Assembly (NCBI GenBank): GCA_003216535.1
Contig: QCIS01000001.1
Span: 1 to 64,000 of the forward strand
DNA length: 64,000 nt
Origin: Prochlorococcus sp. AG-402-N08
Lineage (GTDB): Bacteria > Cyanobacteriota > Cyanobacteriia > PCC-6307 > Cyanobiaceae
Direction of reading: 5' to 3'
Shown here: positions 1 through 9,904 of the stretch, one piece after another
Layout: each line of letters begins with the position of its first letter
Numbering within the stretch: the stretch's first letter is position 1
Position numbers and translations under genes: made by a program
Notes under the pieces: model-generated
The model's database searches: none
Told to the model about the DNA's origin: nothing
What the model saw: the letters and a program-made list of their open reading frames with translations, nothing else

Positions 1-453
1 GGTTTAACTTTAGTTTTGTCTGACGATGTTGATTTAAAAACTAGCCTTGCTACAGAATTAGCTTCTAAGTACGGTAAGAGGGTATTGCTACAGACAATTC
101 CCTCTGGTAAGAATAAAATTCTTTGCTCCAGTTTTGACTGGTGGATTATGAATTCATATTTAATTCAAATTCCAGAACAAATTATCATTCCTTTACTTCC
201 GATTCCGAATATGTCAGAACCTATTAATATAATTACAGTTTCTCATAAAAAAAAGCTTTCTCAAGATTGGTTTAGAGACTTCTTTCTTCCTCAAGCCAGA
301 ATAAAACTTGAAAGATCTATTTCTCCTTTAAGAAGAAATTCAGGTAAGTTGGTTATTTTAGATGGAAGAGCAAATAAAAGAAACTGGGGTAGATTACTTT
401 TGGAAAATATTCAACCCTCAATACAAATTAACTATATGCTACCTTTTGATTAG
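1..453 (+). CDS. DinG/Rad3-like ATP-dependent DNA helicase, C-terminal part
   Basis: This reading frame is open from the first base of the window, so only the last 150 codons are seen and the start lies upstream. The visible part resembles the end of a superfamily 2 DinG/Rad3-type helicase: a stretch ending in LPQARIKLERSISPLRR matches the conserved helicase motif VI region (the arginine-rich 'Q-x-x-GR-x-IR' segment), followed by a beta strand of the form LVILDGR, which in DinG precedes the C-terminus. The motif VI glycine is not conserved here, and Walker motifs would be outside the window. A TTG codon at base 16 could be read as a start but would give a fragment without any ATPase domain. 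Helicase identity is inferred from the tail only. It lies just upstream of a DUF2839 gene on the same strand. Confidence 0.6.
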   Translation, partial: GLTLVLSDDVDLKTSLATELASKYGKRVLLQTIPSGKNKILCSSFDWWIMNSYLIQIPEQIIIPLLPIPNMSEPINIITVSHKKKLSQDWFRDFFLPQARIKLERSISPLRRNSGKLVILDGRANKRNWGRLLLENIQPSIQINYMLPFD

Positions 454-482
454 GTTATTATTTTGTAAATAACTAAAGAAAT

Positions 483-728
483 ATGGGAGAAGCAAAAAGA
501 CGTAAAACACTTGGGTTACCTCCCAAAAAAATTAATACTAAAACTAAATTTGATGAGTCTCCAAGATTATTTGAATGGCTACCCTTTACAATCAATCAAA
601 GAGATAACCTAATTAAATTAAGTATTAAGGCCAGTTGGTTTGGAATCGGAGGTTTGGTAATCTTATGGATTGTAGTGAGATTTATAGGTCCTGCTGCTGG
701 GTGGTGGACTTTGGCTGATTCTTTTTAA
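483..728 (+). CDS. DUF2839 small membrane protein
   Basis: An 81-residue protein starting MGEAKRRKTLGLPPKK, the characteristic opening of the cyanobacterial DUF2839 family. The first half is basic and hydrophilic. A single hydrophobic helix lies at about residues 51-70 and ends close to the C-terminus, so it is probably a one-pass membrane protein. Function is unknown. It follows the helicase gene by 29 bases and runs tail-to-tail into recA, with only two bases between the stop codons. Confidence 0.8.
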   Translation: MGEAKRRKTLGLPPKKINTKTKFDESPRLFEWLPFTINQRDNLIKLSIKASWFGIGGLVILWIVVRFIGPAAGWWTLADSF

Positions 729-730
729 AT

Positions 731-1828
731 CTAAGCTACTGTTTTTATATCATTAACAGCGATTGTATTAGCAGGATTGCTATTTAATGTTTTCATTGAA
801 TTAGAACTCACTTCAGTCCCTTCTGTTAATTTCTCTTTAACAATAGATTCTAATTTATTCCTGATTTCTAAGTTTTGATCAAGCCAAATAATTGTATTAT
901 CTCTTCCTTGTCCAATATTTTCTCCTTCATAACTATACCAAGCACCTCTTCTTATTATGATATTAGTCTCTTCTGCTAAATCTAATAAACATCCTGTTGT
1001 ACTAATACCCTTCCCGAAGAGAATATCAAACTCTGCAATTCTAAATGGTGGTGCAACTTTGTTCTTTGCGACTTTCACTTTTGCTCTTATGCCATATTCT
1101 TCAGTACCTCTTTTAAGAGTTTGAATTCTTCTGATATCAAGTCTCACTGAGGCGTAAAATTTTAATGCATTACCTCCTGTGGTTGTTTCTGGATTGCCGT
1201 ACGTAACGCCAATTTTTAGGCGTAATTGATTCAAGAATATTACCGTACATCCAGATTTGCCAATATTTCCTGTTATTTTCCTCATTGCTTGACTCATTAG
1301 CCTTGCTTGGCTTCCAATTACGTGATCTCCCATTTCTCCTTCTATTTCGGCTCTTGGAGTTAGTGCTGCTACCGAGTCAACAACTACAAGATCTACTGCA
1401 CTCGATCTTATAAGTTGGTCAACTATTTCTAGAGCCATTTCGCCAGTATCTGGTTGTGAAACTAACAAATTTTCAACATCAACTCCCAAAGAGGCTGCAT
1501 AAACTGGATCGAGTGCATGCTCAGCATCTACAAATGCAGCTACTCCTCCATTTTTTTGGACTTCCGCAATCGCGTGAAGCGTTAATGTAGTTTTCCCTGA
1601 ACTTTCTGGTCCGTAAACTTCTACTACTCTTCCTTTTGGATATCCTCCTCCTAATGCTAAATCTAAGGTGAGTGCTCCAGTAGATATTGTTTCTACTTTC
1701 ATTCTTGAGGCGTCACCAAGTCTCATTATTGATCCTCGACCAAAATTTCTTTCTATTTGACCTAAGACGAGACTTAATGCCTTATCTTTTTCTGTTGATT
1801 CGGTTTTTTTCTTTTCTTCAATGCTCAT
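731..1828 (-). CDS. recA: RecA recombinase
   Basis: A 365-residue RecA, the strand-exchange ATPase of homologous recombination and the co-protease for LexA cleavage. The Walker A motif GPESSGKT is at residues 73-80, a Walker B segment ending VVVDSVAAL lies near residue 150, and the DNA-binding loop L2 region with [14 protein letters not shown] is intact. Length and N-terminus (MSIEEKKK, then the RecA core) are normal for cyanobacteria. The C-terminal tail after about residue 330 is divergent, which is usual. A LexA-type palindrome lies 85 bases upstream of the start, so damage-inducible control is likely. Confidence 0.98.
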   Translation of the reverse strand: MSIEEKKKTESTEKDKALSLVLGQIERNFGRGSIMRLGDASRMKVETISTGALTLDLALGGGYPKGRVVEVYGPESSGKTTLTLHAIAEVQKNGGVAAFVDAEHALDPVYAASLGVDVENLLVSQPDTGEMALEIVDQLIRSSAVDLVVVDSVAALTPRAEIEGEMGDHVIGSQARLMSQAMRKITGNIGKSGCTVIFLNQLRLKIGVTYGNPETTTGGNALKFYASVRLDIRRIQTLKRGTEEYGIRAKVKVAKNKVAPPFRIAEFDILFGKGISTTGCLLDLAEETNIIIRRGAWYSYEGENIGQGRDNTIIWLDQNLEIRNKLESIVKEKLTEGTEVSSNSMKTLNSNPANTIAVNDIKTVA

Positions 1829-1912
1829 TGTTTGATTTATCGGTTAAAGTTTTTGTAATTATTCTAAATTTGGAAATTTTTATTTAAACCAAACTTCATA
1901 AATACAAACTAT

Positions 1913-1926
1913 AGTACACTTGTACT
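1913..1926 (-). promoter_or_regulatory. LexA (SOS) box upstream of recA
   Basis: The 14-base sequence AGTACACTTGTACT is a palindrome with half-sites AGTAC/GTACT around a 4-base centre. It fits the LexA box reported for marine picocyanobacteria, RGTACNNNDGTWCB, at every position. On the minus strand it overlaps a -10-like TATAGT, so bound repressor would block recA transcription. The box lies between recA and the 3' end of the HAD gene. Function is inferred from the motif match and its position. Confidence 0.75.
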
Positions 1927-1940
1927 CTAGCTGATTAATT

Positions 1941-2717
1941 TTAAATTGCAACTAATTCTTCAAGGCTGCCTAATTTTAATAATTTGATCTCATTACTTAA
2001 ATTATATCTATCTGATTCTTTTAAATATCCCCAATCAGCTAGGAAGCATGGAATATGAGAAGTTTCTGAGTTTTGTTTAACATCAATCAGAGTTTTTTTT
2101 CTATCTTCTATAAAACCTAAAATTTCATAAGTTTGTGTAACCTTTTCTGCTATTTTAATTTTTGTTCCGGATTCATAACCAAAAATAAATTCTGGAAAAA
2201 TATTTAATTGTATAAGAATTTTTTCTGCAAATATTTTCCCTTTTGTTGTTATTATTCCTGATTTTATTTCTCTCTTCTTTAGTTCTTTCATGAAATTTAT
2301 AACTTCAAAATATGGATTGTGTAAATTCACCCAGGATTTAAAGTCTTTATTAATTTGGTACTTGCGAGACTTATCTAATATCCTCTGTAAATCTTCGGCA
2401 ATCCAAGAATTATCTTTTAATATCCTCTCGCAATTTTGATAATAATTATTAATAAAATCATCTTTATTAAGATGTTTTATTGGATTTTCTGTTTTTATAA
2501 TTTCGTGAACAATTAGAACCATTTCCCAACCATATTTAACCCAAGGTCTAATTTCTTTGAAAGTATTTGGTACTCTTTTATAAAGTTTTTCATCAACAGA
2601 GATGTAAGGTGAATTTAAATATTTTTCGCACGCCAGCAAAGAACTATTCCAATATTCATGCATTCCATCGACTATAACTCCATCAAAATCAAAAAGAAAT
2701 ATTTTTTGAGAAGACAC
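1941..2717 (-). CDS. HAD-superfamily phosphatase-like hydrolase
   Basis: A 258-residue protein of the haloacid dehalogenase superfamily. HAD motif I, with nucleophile and acid/base aspartates, is at the very N-terminus (FLFDFDGVIVDG, residues 7-18). A helical cap follows, then a motif II-like IITTKG near residue 155, a lysine segment near 185, and an acidic motif IV-like IEDRKKTLIDV near 203-213. The substrate is not predictable. Phosphoglycolate-phosphatase-like enzymes share this layout, but no specific family was recognised. It sits between tRNA-Gln and recA on the same strand. Confidence 0.75.
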   Translation of the reverse strand: MSSQKIFLFDFDGVIVDGMHEYWNSSLLACEKYLNSPYISVDEKLYKRVPNTFKEIRPWVKYGWEMVLIVHEIIKTENPIKHLNKDDFINNYYQNCERILKDNSWIAEDLQRILDKSRKYQINKDFKSWVNLHNPYFEVINFMKELKKREIKSGIITTKGKIFAEKILIQLNIFPEFIFGYESGTKIKIAEKVTQTYEILGFIEDRKKTLIDVKQNSETSHIPCFLADWGYLKESDRYNLSNEIKLLKLGSLEELVAI

Positions 2718-2733
2718 TAATTGAATAACAGGA

Positions 2734-2805
2734 CTGGGCCGCTAGGATTCGAACCTAGGAATGTCGAGACCAAAACCCGATGCCTTACCACTTGGCGACG
2801 GCCCA
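2734..2805 (-). tRNA. tRNA-Gln (anticodon TTG)
   Basis: On the minus strand the sequence folds as a complete 72-base tRNA. The 7-bp acceptor stem is TGGGCCG/CGGCCCA with discriminator G. The T-arm carries the GTTCGAATC-type loop, and the anticodon loop is TTTTGGT with anticodon TTG (Gln). CCA is not encoded. It lies just upstream of the HAD gene. Confidence 0.95.
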
Positions 2806-2907
2806 TTGGATTTCTATTTTAATACATCAAAAGATTTTTTTCTATCAAAAAATACAAAGTTTTTATTAACACAGCGGAGGTTTTAAAAAATAAAAGTATT
2901 ATTTTAA

Positions 2908-3906
2908 TTAGCTAGATTTCCATGGCTCTAGAAATTTCTGAGCTTTCTTGATAGCTAAAGCCATTCTTTCAGGATACTCATAGAGTTTTTTGTTATTTTT
3001 GTGGGCAAATTCAATAAGGGGCTGCATAATTTTTCTTGCAGCACTTCCAAATGCTATTCCGTCCGGAAGATTTTTTGACTTCATAAATTCATGAGTTTTT
3101 TCATTTGTTCCTCCTGCCAATTGAATTAATCCTGGTGGAAGATCTGAACCGATTTTCTCAAACAACTTAACTGCATCTCTACTTGTTGTAGGAGCAAGAT
3201 CACCAGACATTGGCCTTCCATCTAGCTGCCAAATAAGGGGAATATTAAGTTCATTAAGTATTTCATATCTTTCCCAAAGAGCCTTCAAAAGATCTTCGGG
3301 TGTTTGTGATTTTTTGACAGATTGATTTAATCCACAACTGATAGATATCTTGTCTAATTTCGTTTCAGAACTTTTTAGGATACTTACAACTTTTGTAAAA
3401 GAATCTAGGCGATTGATTTCTGTATGAATTTCTACTGCATTAGGCTTTATTTTTTGAAGAGTGGATGCCAGATCATTTTTTGACAAATTATATTCATATT
3501 CACTAATTAGATTTAGGGGACAGCTATTTAAACATCTTCCACATCCATAACATTTACTCTCTTTGATCCCAGAATTATCAATTGCAAAGGTGGGGCATAC
3601 TTTTTCGCACGGTCTTGGACAATGAGGCGGACATCTTGATGGATCAAATTTTGCTTTACGAAAGTGGATATCATTACCATCACTAATGCTTATCATTAAT
3701 CCAGGGGAATTCTTAAAGAGTTTTTTTGCCCACTCGATTCCTTTTTTTGCTGCATGAACTATGGATTCTTCTGCGGCAACGTCTATGTAGTCAACACCAG
3801 CAGCAGTATAAATTGCACATAAATCTTCGATAGCAATAATATCTTCATTACTGGCACCACAAATTAACTTAATCCATTTATCATTTTTATTCTTTGTTTT
3901 AATCAA
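2908..3906 (-). CDS. ldpA: LdpA-like iron-sulfur circadian input protein
   Basis: A 332-residue protein resembling LdpA (light-dependent period A), the cyanobacterial iron-sulfur protein that feeds redox/light state into the Kai clock. Two ferredoxin-like cysteine clusters lie between residues about 90 and 130: a [14 protein letters not shown] segment and [12 protein letters not shown], enough for two [4Fe-4S] centres. The remainder looks like a TIM-barrel-type domain with many conserved glycines. The start is TTG, chosen because it overlaps the ndhN stop by 4 bases (TTGA), a typical translational coupling. Genes ndhN-ldpA form an operon. LdpA's clock role is known from Synechococcus elongatus. 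In Prochlorococcus, whose Kai system is reduced, the role is inferred. Confidence 0.85.
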   Translation of the reverse strand: MIKTKNKNDKWIKLICGASNEDIIAIEDLCAIYTAAGVDYIDVAAEESIVHAAKKGIEWAKKLFKNSPGLMISISDGNDIHFRKAKFDPSRCPPHCPRPCEKVCPTFAIDNSGIKESKCYGCGRCLNSCPLNLISEYEYNLSKNDLASTLQKIKPNAVEIHTEINRLDSFTKVVSILKSSETKLDKISISCGLNQSVKKSQTPEDLLKALWERYEILNELNIPLIWQLDGRPMSGDLAPTTSRDAVKLFEKIGSDLPPGLIQLAGGTNEKTHEFMKSKNLPDGIAFGSAARKIMQPLIEFAHKNNKKLYEYPERMALAIKKAQKFLEPWKSS

Positions 3907-4388
3907 ACAATTTCACTTTCAAATTCATCCAAAATATAATCACTTAATGGCTTCCATTCAAGTTTTCTTGAACCTCCCATTTCAATAACTATTGTTAGTT
4001 TGTTATCCAAAGTGCAAATTTCTATTAAGCTTTCTAATTCAGATTGAGACAATACTTGACCTTCTAACAACCAAAGTAATTTATTTTTATCATTCTCATT
4101 AAATAACTCAGAAGCCTGTGGGATTACTTGTTGAACTTCCCCGAGTGCTCCGTTTCTTCCTACGCTTTGATGACCAAGGTGAGGTGGTCTTACGCCATGC
4201 AATTTGAGCAAGAATACTTCTGGATCTCCCAGTCCTCTTGCTGAGGTTATAAAAGTTTTAAATCCTTTGGCTCTCATTCTCCTCAAAAGACGAGTTTCAT
4301 AACCACCTTCAAGAGGAGCAAAGATTGCAAGACATTTGTTAGTTTTTAAATCGTTATGAAACTTTTTTCCTGTGAGAAGTAATGGCAT
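3903..4388 (-). CDS. ndhN: NAD(P)H-quinone oxidoreductase subunit N
   Basis: A 161-residue protein matching NdhN, a peripheral subunit of the cyanobacterial/chloroplast NDH-1 complex on the cytoplasmic side of the thylakoid membrane. NDH-1 serves cyclic electron flow, respiration and CO2 uptake. Diagnostic blocks include [20 protein letters not shown] near the N-terminus and [19 protein letters not shown] in the middle. Length is normal for the family. It is first in a two-gene operon with ldpA and diverges from the ribosomal operon across a 280-base intergenic region. Confidence 0.95.
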   Translation of the reverse strand: MPLLLTGKKFHNDLKTNKCLAIFAPLEGGYETRLLRRMRAKGFKTFITSARGLGDPEVFLLKLHGVRPPHLGHQSVGRNGALGEVQQVIPQASELFNENDKNKLLWLLEGQVLSQSELESLIEICTLDNKLTIVIEMGGSRKLEWKPLSDYILDEFESEIV

Positions 4389-4668
4389 AAAAATTTCCTT
4401 TATTTCTATTTTATTTTATTTTATGGTACTTGATGATGTACAATTGTGATTCAGTGAATTTTTAAGCTCGCAAGCTAGCCGAGCCTCTACAAAATTTCAC
4501 ATTTTTTAGCGTTTCGTTAAAAAATTCAGGTGGGTTTATCCCAAGAGAAACTATCTAAGTTTTTAGATAAGTCTCAACCTTATTAATTGTTTTTTTATTA
4601 ACTTTATCTTAATAACTGAAAGGTTTAGATAATTGAAAAATCATTACGAGCTAGCCTAATTTAGTCTT
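4389..4668 (+). promoter_or_regulatory. Intergenic leader region upstream of rplC (and ndhN)
   Basis: A 280-base divergent control region with more secondary-structure potential than most gaps here. Seen directly: GCTCG/CGAGC (4466-4470 and 4480-4484); hairpin TGGG-TTTAT-CCCA (4531-4543); hairpin TATCTAA-GTTT-TTAGATA (4552-4569); a second TTAGATA at 4625-4631 that could compete for the same partner; and two copies of AGCTAGCC (4473-4480 and 4649-4656) containing the palindrome GCTAGC, the second 12 bases before the rplC start. No clear Shine-Dalgarno precedes rplC. An r-protein autoregulatory leader is a plausible but unproven reading. Confidence 0.4.
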
Positions 4669-5322
4669 ATGTCTATAGGAATTTTAGGAAAGAAATTGGG
4701 CATGTCCCAACTTTTCGACGACAAAGGTAATTCGATACCAGTTACTCTTATTGAGGCTGGTCCTTGCCGTATCACGCAATTGAAAACTTCAGCTTTGGAT
4801 GGTTATACTGCCGTTCAGATAGGTTATGGCTTTTCCAAAGATAAGCATATAAGTAAACCTGCAAAGGGACATTTGTTGAAATCAGGTGAAGAACTTTTAA
4901 AGCATTTGAAAGAATACAGGGTTGAAGAAACTTCATCTTATGAAATCGGAAATCAAATAACTGTAAAAAACTTTGAGGTTGGTCAAAAAGTTGATATCAG
5001 TGGCAAATCTATGGGTAGAGGTTTTGCTGGTTATCAGAAAAGACATGGTTTTAGTAGAGGACCTATGAGTCATGGTTCAAAAAATCATAGAGCACCTGGA
5101 TCTACAGGAGCAGGAACAACTCCAGGCAGAATTTATCCTGGGAAAAGAATGGCAGGAAGATATGGAGGAAAACAAATAACTACTAAAGGTTTGTTAGTTC
5201 TAAAAATTGATGATCAGAAAAATTTGCTTGTAGTAAAGGGTTCTGTCCCGGGCAAGCCTGGCTCAATTGTCAACATTAAGCCAAACAATGTTGTAGGCAA
5301 AAAAGGAGGTGAAAAATCATGA
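4669..5322 (+). CDS. rplC: 50S ribosomal protein L3
   Basis: A 217-residue L3, opening [18 protein letters not shown] and carrying the central loop [19 protein letters not shown] that reaches towards the peptidyl-transferase centre. First gene of the S10-type cluster; in E. coli rpsJ precedes it, but here rpsJ lies in the str operon near 46 kb. The 3' end contains the strong Shine-Dalgarno AAAGGAGGTG for rplD, with a 4-base ATGA overlap. Confidence 0.97.
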   Translation: MSIGILGKKLGMSQLFDDKGNSIPVTLIEAGPCRITQLKTSALDGYTAVQIGYGFSKDKHISKPAKGHLLKSGEELLKHLKEYRVEETSSYEIGNQITVKNFEVGQKVDISGKSMGRGFAGYQKRHGFSRGPMSHGSKNHRAPGSTGAGTTPGRIYPGKRMAGRYGGKQITTKGLLVLKIDDQKNLLVVKGSVPGKPGSIVNIKPNNVVGKKGGEKS

Positions 5323-5951
5323 CAACACTCGAAACTCTTAATTGGGATGGTAAAAAATCAGGCAAAGTTACTCTTGATTTAACAGTTGCTAAAGAAACTT
5401 CTTCGGCAGACTTAATCCATAGAGCAGTTCTTAGGCAGCTAGCAAATAAAAGACAAGGGACAGCATCAACTTTGACAAGATCTGAAGTACGTGGGGGCGG
5501 TAGAAAGCCATATAAACAAAAAGGTACAGGAAGAGCTCGTCAAGGATCAATAAGGACACCCCTAAGACCCGGTGGCGGAATTATTTTTGGACCTAAGCCA
5601 CGTTCTTACAATCTTGATATGAATCGTAAGGAACGTAGATTAGCTCTTAGAACAGCACTTATGTCCAGAGTATCTGATATGAAGGCTGTTGAAGATTTTG
5701 GATCTAATCTAAAGCAGCCTAAAACAAGTGAAATCATCAATGGACTTGCTCGATTAGGTATACAAAAAACTGAAAAAGTTTTGGTTATTCTTCATGGTCC
5801 GTCCGATGTTATAAAAAAATCCATCAATAACATTGAAAAAGTAAAACTAATCGCCGCCGATCAATTAAATGTATTTGATATTCTCAATGCTAATAAATTG
5901 GTAATAGGTCAATCAGCGATAAATAAAATTCAGGAGGTTTATGCATCATGA
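5319..5951 (+). CDS. rplD: 50S ribosomal protein L4
   Basis: A 210-residue L4. The extended internal loop [20 protein letters not shown], which lines the exit tunnel, is present at about residues 59-78. In E. coli L4 autoregulates the S10 operon; whether that holds here is unknown. Starts 4 bases before the rplC stop and overlaps rplW by 4 bases. Confidence 0.97.
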   Translation: MTTLETLNWDGKKSGKVTLDLTVAKETSSADLIHRAVLRQLANKRQGTASTLTRSEVRGGGRKPYKQKGTGRARQGSIRTPLRPGGGIIFGPKPRSYNLDMNRKERRLALRTALMSRVSDMKAVEDFGSNLKQPKTSEIINGLARLGIQKTEKVLVILHGPSDVIKKSINNIEKVKLIAADQLNVFDILNANKLVIGQSAINKIQEVYAS

Positions 5952-6250
5952 GTAAATTATTCGATTCTCGTTTAGCCGATGTAATACGAAAGCCAGTTAT
6001 TACTGAGAAAGCTACAAACGCACTAGATCTTAATCAATATACTTTTGAAGTAGATCATAGAGCGGCAAAGCCACAAATAAAAGAAGCTGTAGAAGCCTTG
6101 TTCAGTGTTAAAGTCATAGGAGTTAATACTATGAATCCTCCTAGGAGAACAAGAAGAGTCGGGAAATTTTCCGGTAAACGTTCTCAGGTAAAGAAGGCAA
6201 TTGTACGTCTTGCTGAAGGAGACAAAATCCAACTATTTCCAGAATCATAA
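5948..6250 (+). CDS. rplW: 50S ribosomal protein L23
   Basis: A 100-residue L23, located at the nascent-chain exit and the docking site for trigger factor and SRP. It shows the family core [12 protein letters not shown] and the [11 protein letters not shown] loop. It overlaps rplD by 4 bases after a GGAGGT Shine-Dalgarno and is followed 12 bases later by rplB. Confidence 0.97.
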   Translation: MSKLFDSRLADVIRKPVITEKATNALDLNQYTFEVDHRAAKPQIKEAVEALFSVKVIGVNTMNPPRRTRRVGKFSGKRSQVKKAIVRLAEGDKIQLFPES

Positions 6251-6262
6251 GGAGTTTTAATC

Positions 6263-7126
6263 ATGGCAATTCGTAAATTTAAACCTTATACACCTGGCAC
6301 TAGGCAGAGAGTAGTTACTGACTTTAGTGAAATAACAAGTGCAAAACCTGAGAGATCACTAATAGTTCCAAAACATAGAGTTAAAGGCAGGAATAATCGT
6401 GGAGTTATTACTTGTCGTCATCGTGGAGGTGGTCACAAAAGGCAATATAGGTTAATCGACTTCAGAAGAGATAAGAGAAACATTAACGCTAAAGTTGCAG
6501 CCATCCACTACGATCCTCATAGAAATGCAAGACTTGCACTTTTATTTTACGAAGATGGAGAGAAAAGATACATTATCGCTCCAGCTGGAGTAAAAGTCGG
6601 CCAAAATGTCATATCTGGAGAAAGTGTTCCAATTGAAGATGGAAATGCAATGCCACTGTCTGTTATGCCTTTAGGATCAAGTGTTCATTGTGTTGAGTTA
6701 TATGCAGGAAGAGGCGCTCAGATGGTTAGATCCGCAGGAGCAAGTGCCCAGGTTATGGCAAAAGAGGGAGATTATGTTGCTCTAAAACTCCCTTCTACTG
6801 AGGTAAGACTTGTTAGGAAAGAATGTTACGCAACTCTTGGAGAAGTTGGTAACTCAGAAATAAGAAATACTAGCTTAGGGAAAGCAGGAAGAAGAAGATG
6901 GCTTGGAAGAAGGCCTCAAGTAAGAGGAAGTGTAATGAATCCATGTGATCATCCACATGGAGGAGGAGAGGGAAAAGCACCAATTGGTAGAGCAGGCCCT
7001 GTTACGCCATGGGGTAAACCAGCTCTTGGATTAAAGACACGTAAAAAGAATAAACTAAGTAATAAATTAGTAGTTCGAAGGCGTCGTCGCATTTCTAAGA
7101 GGAGTAGAGGAGGAAGAGACTCTTGA
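6263..7126 (+). CDS. rplB: 50S ribosomal protein L2
   Basis: A 287-residue L2 of the normal bacterial length. It binds 23S rRNA and supports subunit association and peptidyl transfer. The signature near the C-terminus, [19 protein letters not shown], includes the histidine associated with peptidyl-transferase function. The C-terminal tail is rich in Arg and Lys. Same operon; 37 bases separate it from rpsS. Confidence 0.98.
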   Translation: MAIRKFKPYTPGTRQRVVTDFSEITSAKPERSLIVPKHRVKGRNNRGVITCRHRGGGHKRQYRLIDFRRDKRNINAKVAAIHYDPHRNARLALLFYEDGEKRYIIAPAGVKVGQNVISGESVPIEDGNAMPLSVMPLGSSVHCVELYAGRGAQMVRSAGASAQVMAKEGDYVALKLPSTEVRLVRKECYATLGEVGNSEIRNTSLGKAGRRRWLGRRPQVRGSVMNPCDHPHGGGEGKAPIGRAGPVTPWGKPALGLKTRKKNKLSNKLVVRRRRRISKRSRGGRDS

Positions 7127-7163
7127 TTACTTCACTTATTAATTTTATTTCTATATTATAAAC

Positions 7164-7442
7164 ATGGGACGTTCACTAAAAAAAGGACCTTTTATAGCGG
7201 ATAGCTTGCTCAAAAAGGTAGAAAAACAAAATACTGATAATGACAAGTCTGTTATTAAAACCTGGTCTAGAGCCTCTACAATTTTACCTGTAATGATTGG
7301 CCATACAATCGCGGTACATAATGGCAAGACCCATATTCCTGTATTTATAACCGAACAAATGATCGGTCATAAACTTGGAGAATTTGCTCCTACTCGAACT
7401 TACCGTGGTCACATAAGAGATAAAAAAGGAGCAAAATCATGA
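7164..7442 (+). CDS. rpsS: 30S ribosomal protein S19
   Basis: A 92-residue S19 opening [19 protein letters not shown], with the conserved HNGK and RTYRGH elements. It sits in the 30S head with S13. No strong Shine-Dalgarno precedes it. Its stop overlaps the rplV start by 4 bases. Confidence 0.98.
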   Translation: MGRSLKKGPFIADSLLKKVEKQNTDNDKSVIKTWSRASTILPVMIGHTIAVHNGKTHIPVFITEQMIGHKLGEFAPTRTYRGHIRDKKGAKS

Positions 7443-7825
7443 CAAAAACACCTGAAACAACAAAAACAGCTATTGCTCATGGTAACTATGTTCGAGGTTC
7501 TGCCTCTAAGGTGAGAAGGGTTTTGGATCAAATAAGGGGACGTTCATATAGAGATGCATTAATTATGTTGGAATTTATGCCTTACAGATCTACTGATCCC
7601 ATTACTAAAGTATTAAGATCTGCAGTTGCTAATGCAGAGAATAATCTTGGAATGGATCCATCTACCCTGATTATTTCATCAGCATGGGCTAATAACGGTC
7701 CTGTAATGAAGAGGTATAGGCCTAGAGCGCAAGGTAGAGCTTTTTCTATCAAAAAACAGACTTGCCATATTAGTATTTCTGTTGAATCTGCTCCTACTCA
7801 AACTTATGCGGAGGTACAAAACTAA
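7439..7825 (+). CDS. rplV: 50S ribosomal protein L22
   Basis: A 128-residue L22 with the beta-hairpin segment [19 protein letters not shown] that lines the nascent-peptide tunnel, where macrolide-resistance changes are known to fall. Overlaps rpsS by 4 bases; its stop shares one base with the rpsC start (TAATG). Confidence 0.97.
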   Translation: MTKTPETTKTAIAHGNYVRGSASKVRRVLDQIRGRSYRDALIMLEFMPYRSTDPITKVLRSAVANAENNLGMDPSTLIISSAWANNGPVMKRYRPRAQGRAFSIKKQTCHISISVESAPTQTYAEVQN

Positions 7826-8556
7826 TGGGACATAAAATACATCCTTCTGGACTAAGGTTAGGAATTACACAAGAGCATCGCTCGAAATGGTTTGCTACTT
7901 CAAAGACATATCCAATCCTTCTTCAAGAAGATTATAAAATTCGTACTTTCATACAAAAAAAATATGGCGCAGCAGGAATTAGTGATGTACTAATAGCTAG
8001 AAAAGCTGATCAACTGGAACTCGAATTAAAAACAGCAAGGCCAGGTGTGATAGTTGGTAGACAAGGAAGTGGTATTGAAGAATTACGATCAGGAATTCAA
8101 AAAACTTTAGGTGATAGGACAAGGCAAGTCAGAATAAATGTTGTTGAAGTTGAGCGAGTTGACGCTGATGCTTTTTTACTGGCTGAATATATTGCGCAAC
8201 AACTGGAAAAAAGAGTAGCTTTTAGAAGAACTATAAGAATGGCCCTACAACGGGCACAAAGGGCTGGAGTCCTAGGTCTTAAAATACAAGTAGGTGGAAG
8301 ATTGAACGGTGCTGAGATTGCTAGAACAGAATGGACTAGAGAAGGTAGAGTTCCTTTACATACTTTGAGAGCTGAAATTGACTATGCAAATCGCGAAGCT
8401 AATACTACTTACGGTGTTTTAGGCATTAAAGTTTGGGTTTTCAAAGGAGAAGTTCTACCTAAAGAAGAACAAACAATCCCAGTGGGTGCAAACCCTAAGA
8501 GGAAAGCTAGTAGAAGACCTCAGCAATTTGAGGATCGTTCAAATGAGAATTCATAG
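7825..8556 (+). CDS. rpsC: 30S ribosomal protein S3
   Basis: A 243-residue S3. It opens [16 protein letters not shown], has a KH domain with GRQGSGI at about residues 73-79, and a basic C-terminal tail. S3 lies at the mRNA entry channel. The tail beyond about residue 215 is longer than in E. coli, as is common in cyanobacteria. Confidence 0.97.
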   Translation: MGHKIHPSGLRLGITQEHRSKWFATSKTYPILLQEDYKIRTFIQKKYGAAGISDVLIARKADQLELELKTARPGVIVGRQGSGIEELRSGIQKTLGDRTRQVRINVVEVERVDADAFLLAEYIAQQLEKRVAFRRTIRMALQRAQRAGVLGLKIQVGGRLNGAEIARTEWTREGRVPLHTLRAEIDYANREANTTYGVLGIKVWVFKGEVLPKEEQTIPVGANPKRKASRRPQQFEDRSNENS

Positions 8557-8567
8557 GAGGTATAAAA

Positions 8568-9050
8568 ATGCTTAGTCCAAAACGTACTAAATTTCGTAAA
8601 CAACATAGAGGCAGAATGAGGGGGGTAGCCTCTAAAGGCAATTCCATTGCTTTCGGTCAATTTGCTCTACAAGCTCAAGACTGTGGATGGGTCACTGCAC
8701 GTCAGATTGAGGCAAGTAGACGAGCTATGACAAGATATATCAAACGTGGAGGTCAAATCTGGATAAGAATATTTCCTGATAAACCTGTAACCATGAGACC
8801 TGCTGAAACTAGAATGGGTTCTGGTAAAGGTAATCCAGAGTTTTGGGTTGCAGTTGTAAAACCAGGAAGAATACTTTTTGAAATGGGCGGTGAGGATATC
8901 ACTGAGGAAATTGCAAAAGAAGCTATGCGTTTAGCTCAATACAAACTTCCTGTAAAAACAAAATTCATCTCCATTGATAAAAATTTAGAAGTTTCCTCCC
9001 AAGAAAAGACAGAAAATAAGAAACAAACTCAAGAGGAGGATAAACAATGA
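8568..9050 (+). CDS. rplP: 50S ribosomal protein L16
   Basis: A 160-residue L16. It opens [19 protein letters not shown] and contains the [19 protein letters not shown] core. It is longer than the usual ~137-141 residues because of a Lys/Glu-rich tail after about residue 140. A good AGGAGGT Shine-Dalgarno precedes it. Overlaps rpmC by 4 bases. Confidence 0.96.
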   Translation: MLSPKRTKFRKQHRGRMRGVASKGNSIAFGQFALQAQDCGWVTARQIEASRRAMTRYIKRGGQIWIRIFPDKPVTMRPAETRMGSGKGNPEFWVAVVKPGRILFEMGGEDITEEIAKEAMRLAQYKLPVKTKFISIDKNLEVSSQEKTENKKQTQEEDKQ

Positions 9051-9265
9051 AAAACTCAGAGTATTTGAAAGAATTTAAAAAATTAAATTCTGATCAAATT
9101 ACTAAAAAAATTGATCAATTACGAAAAGATCTTTTTGACTTGAGATTCAAGCAAGCTACAAGACAGCTGAATGAAACTCATAAATTTAAAATCATCAAGA
9201 AACAAGTTGCGCAATTACTAACTCTCAGTAAGAGTCAATCTGCTTCTAAAACAACTTCTGATTAA
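9047..9265 (+). CDS. rpmC: 50S ribosomal protein L29
   Basis: A 72-residue L29, the small helical protein next to L23 at the tunnel exit. It has the typical [14 protein letters not shown] core in the second helix. Start is an ATGA overlap with rplP behind an AGAGGAGG Shine-Dalgarno. Confidence 0.94.
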   Translation: MKNSEYLKEFKKLNSDQITKKIDQLRKDLFDLRFKQATRQLNETHKFKIIKKQVAQLLTLSKSQSASKTTSD

Positions 9266-9275
9266 TTAATTAGTT

Positions 9276-9542
9276 ATGGCACTCAAAGAAAGAATTGGTA
9301 CTGTTGTCAGCGACAAAATGGACAAAACAGTTGTGGTTGCTGTTATTAACAGATATCCTCATCCTACTTATAAAAAAATCGTAAGTAGAACTACACGATA
9401 TAAGGCGCATGACCCAGAAAATACATGTGTTTTAGGTGATCGCGTTAAAATTAGAGAAACTAGACCGCTTAGCGCCCATAAAAGATGGGCAATAGAAGAA
9501 ATTCTCAATACTACAAGTCAGGCTAAGGAGGTTAAAAAATGA
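9276..9542 (+). CDS. rpsQ: 30S ribosomal protein S17
   Basis: An 88-residue S17 with OB-fold hallmarks [16 protein letters not shown] and the signature [13 protein letters not shown]. It is a primary 16S rRNA binder. Overlaps rplN by 4 bases. Confidence 0.97.
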
Positions 9543-9904
9543 TTCAACAAGAAACTTATCTAACAGTTGCTGATAATAGCGGAGCGAAAAGACTTCAATG
9601 TATTAGGGTTTTAGGCTCTAATAGAAGATACGCACATGTTGGGGATGTAATCGTAGCAACTGTTAAAGATGCTCTTCCCAATATGGGAGTAAAGAAATCT
9701 GAGGTTGTAAAAGCCGTCATTGTTAGAACAAAAGCAACATTAAGAAGAAATACTGGTAATTCAATCAGATTTGATGACAATGCTGCAGTTTTAATTAATG
9801 AAGATAAGAATCCCAAAGGTACTAGAGTCTTTGGTCCTGTAGCTAGAGAACTGCGGGATAAAAATTATACAAAGATTGTTTCTCTTGCTCCGGAGGTAAT
9901 TTAA
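9539..9904 (+). CDS. rplN: 50S ribosomal protein L14
   Basis: A 121-residue L14 starting [17 protein letters not shown], with the conserved [16 protein letters not shown] block. It contributes to the intersubunit bridge and is the target of RsfS. It abuts rplX directly with no spacer. Confidence 0.97.

Noticed and set aside
4423-4442. Second possible LexA box (GTAC...GTAC) near 4425-4440
   Set aside because: The half-sites are separated by 8 bases rather than the 4 required by the consensus.
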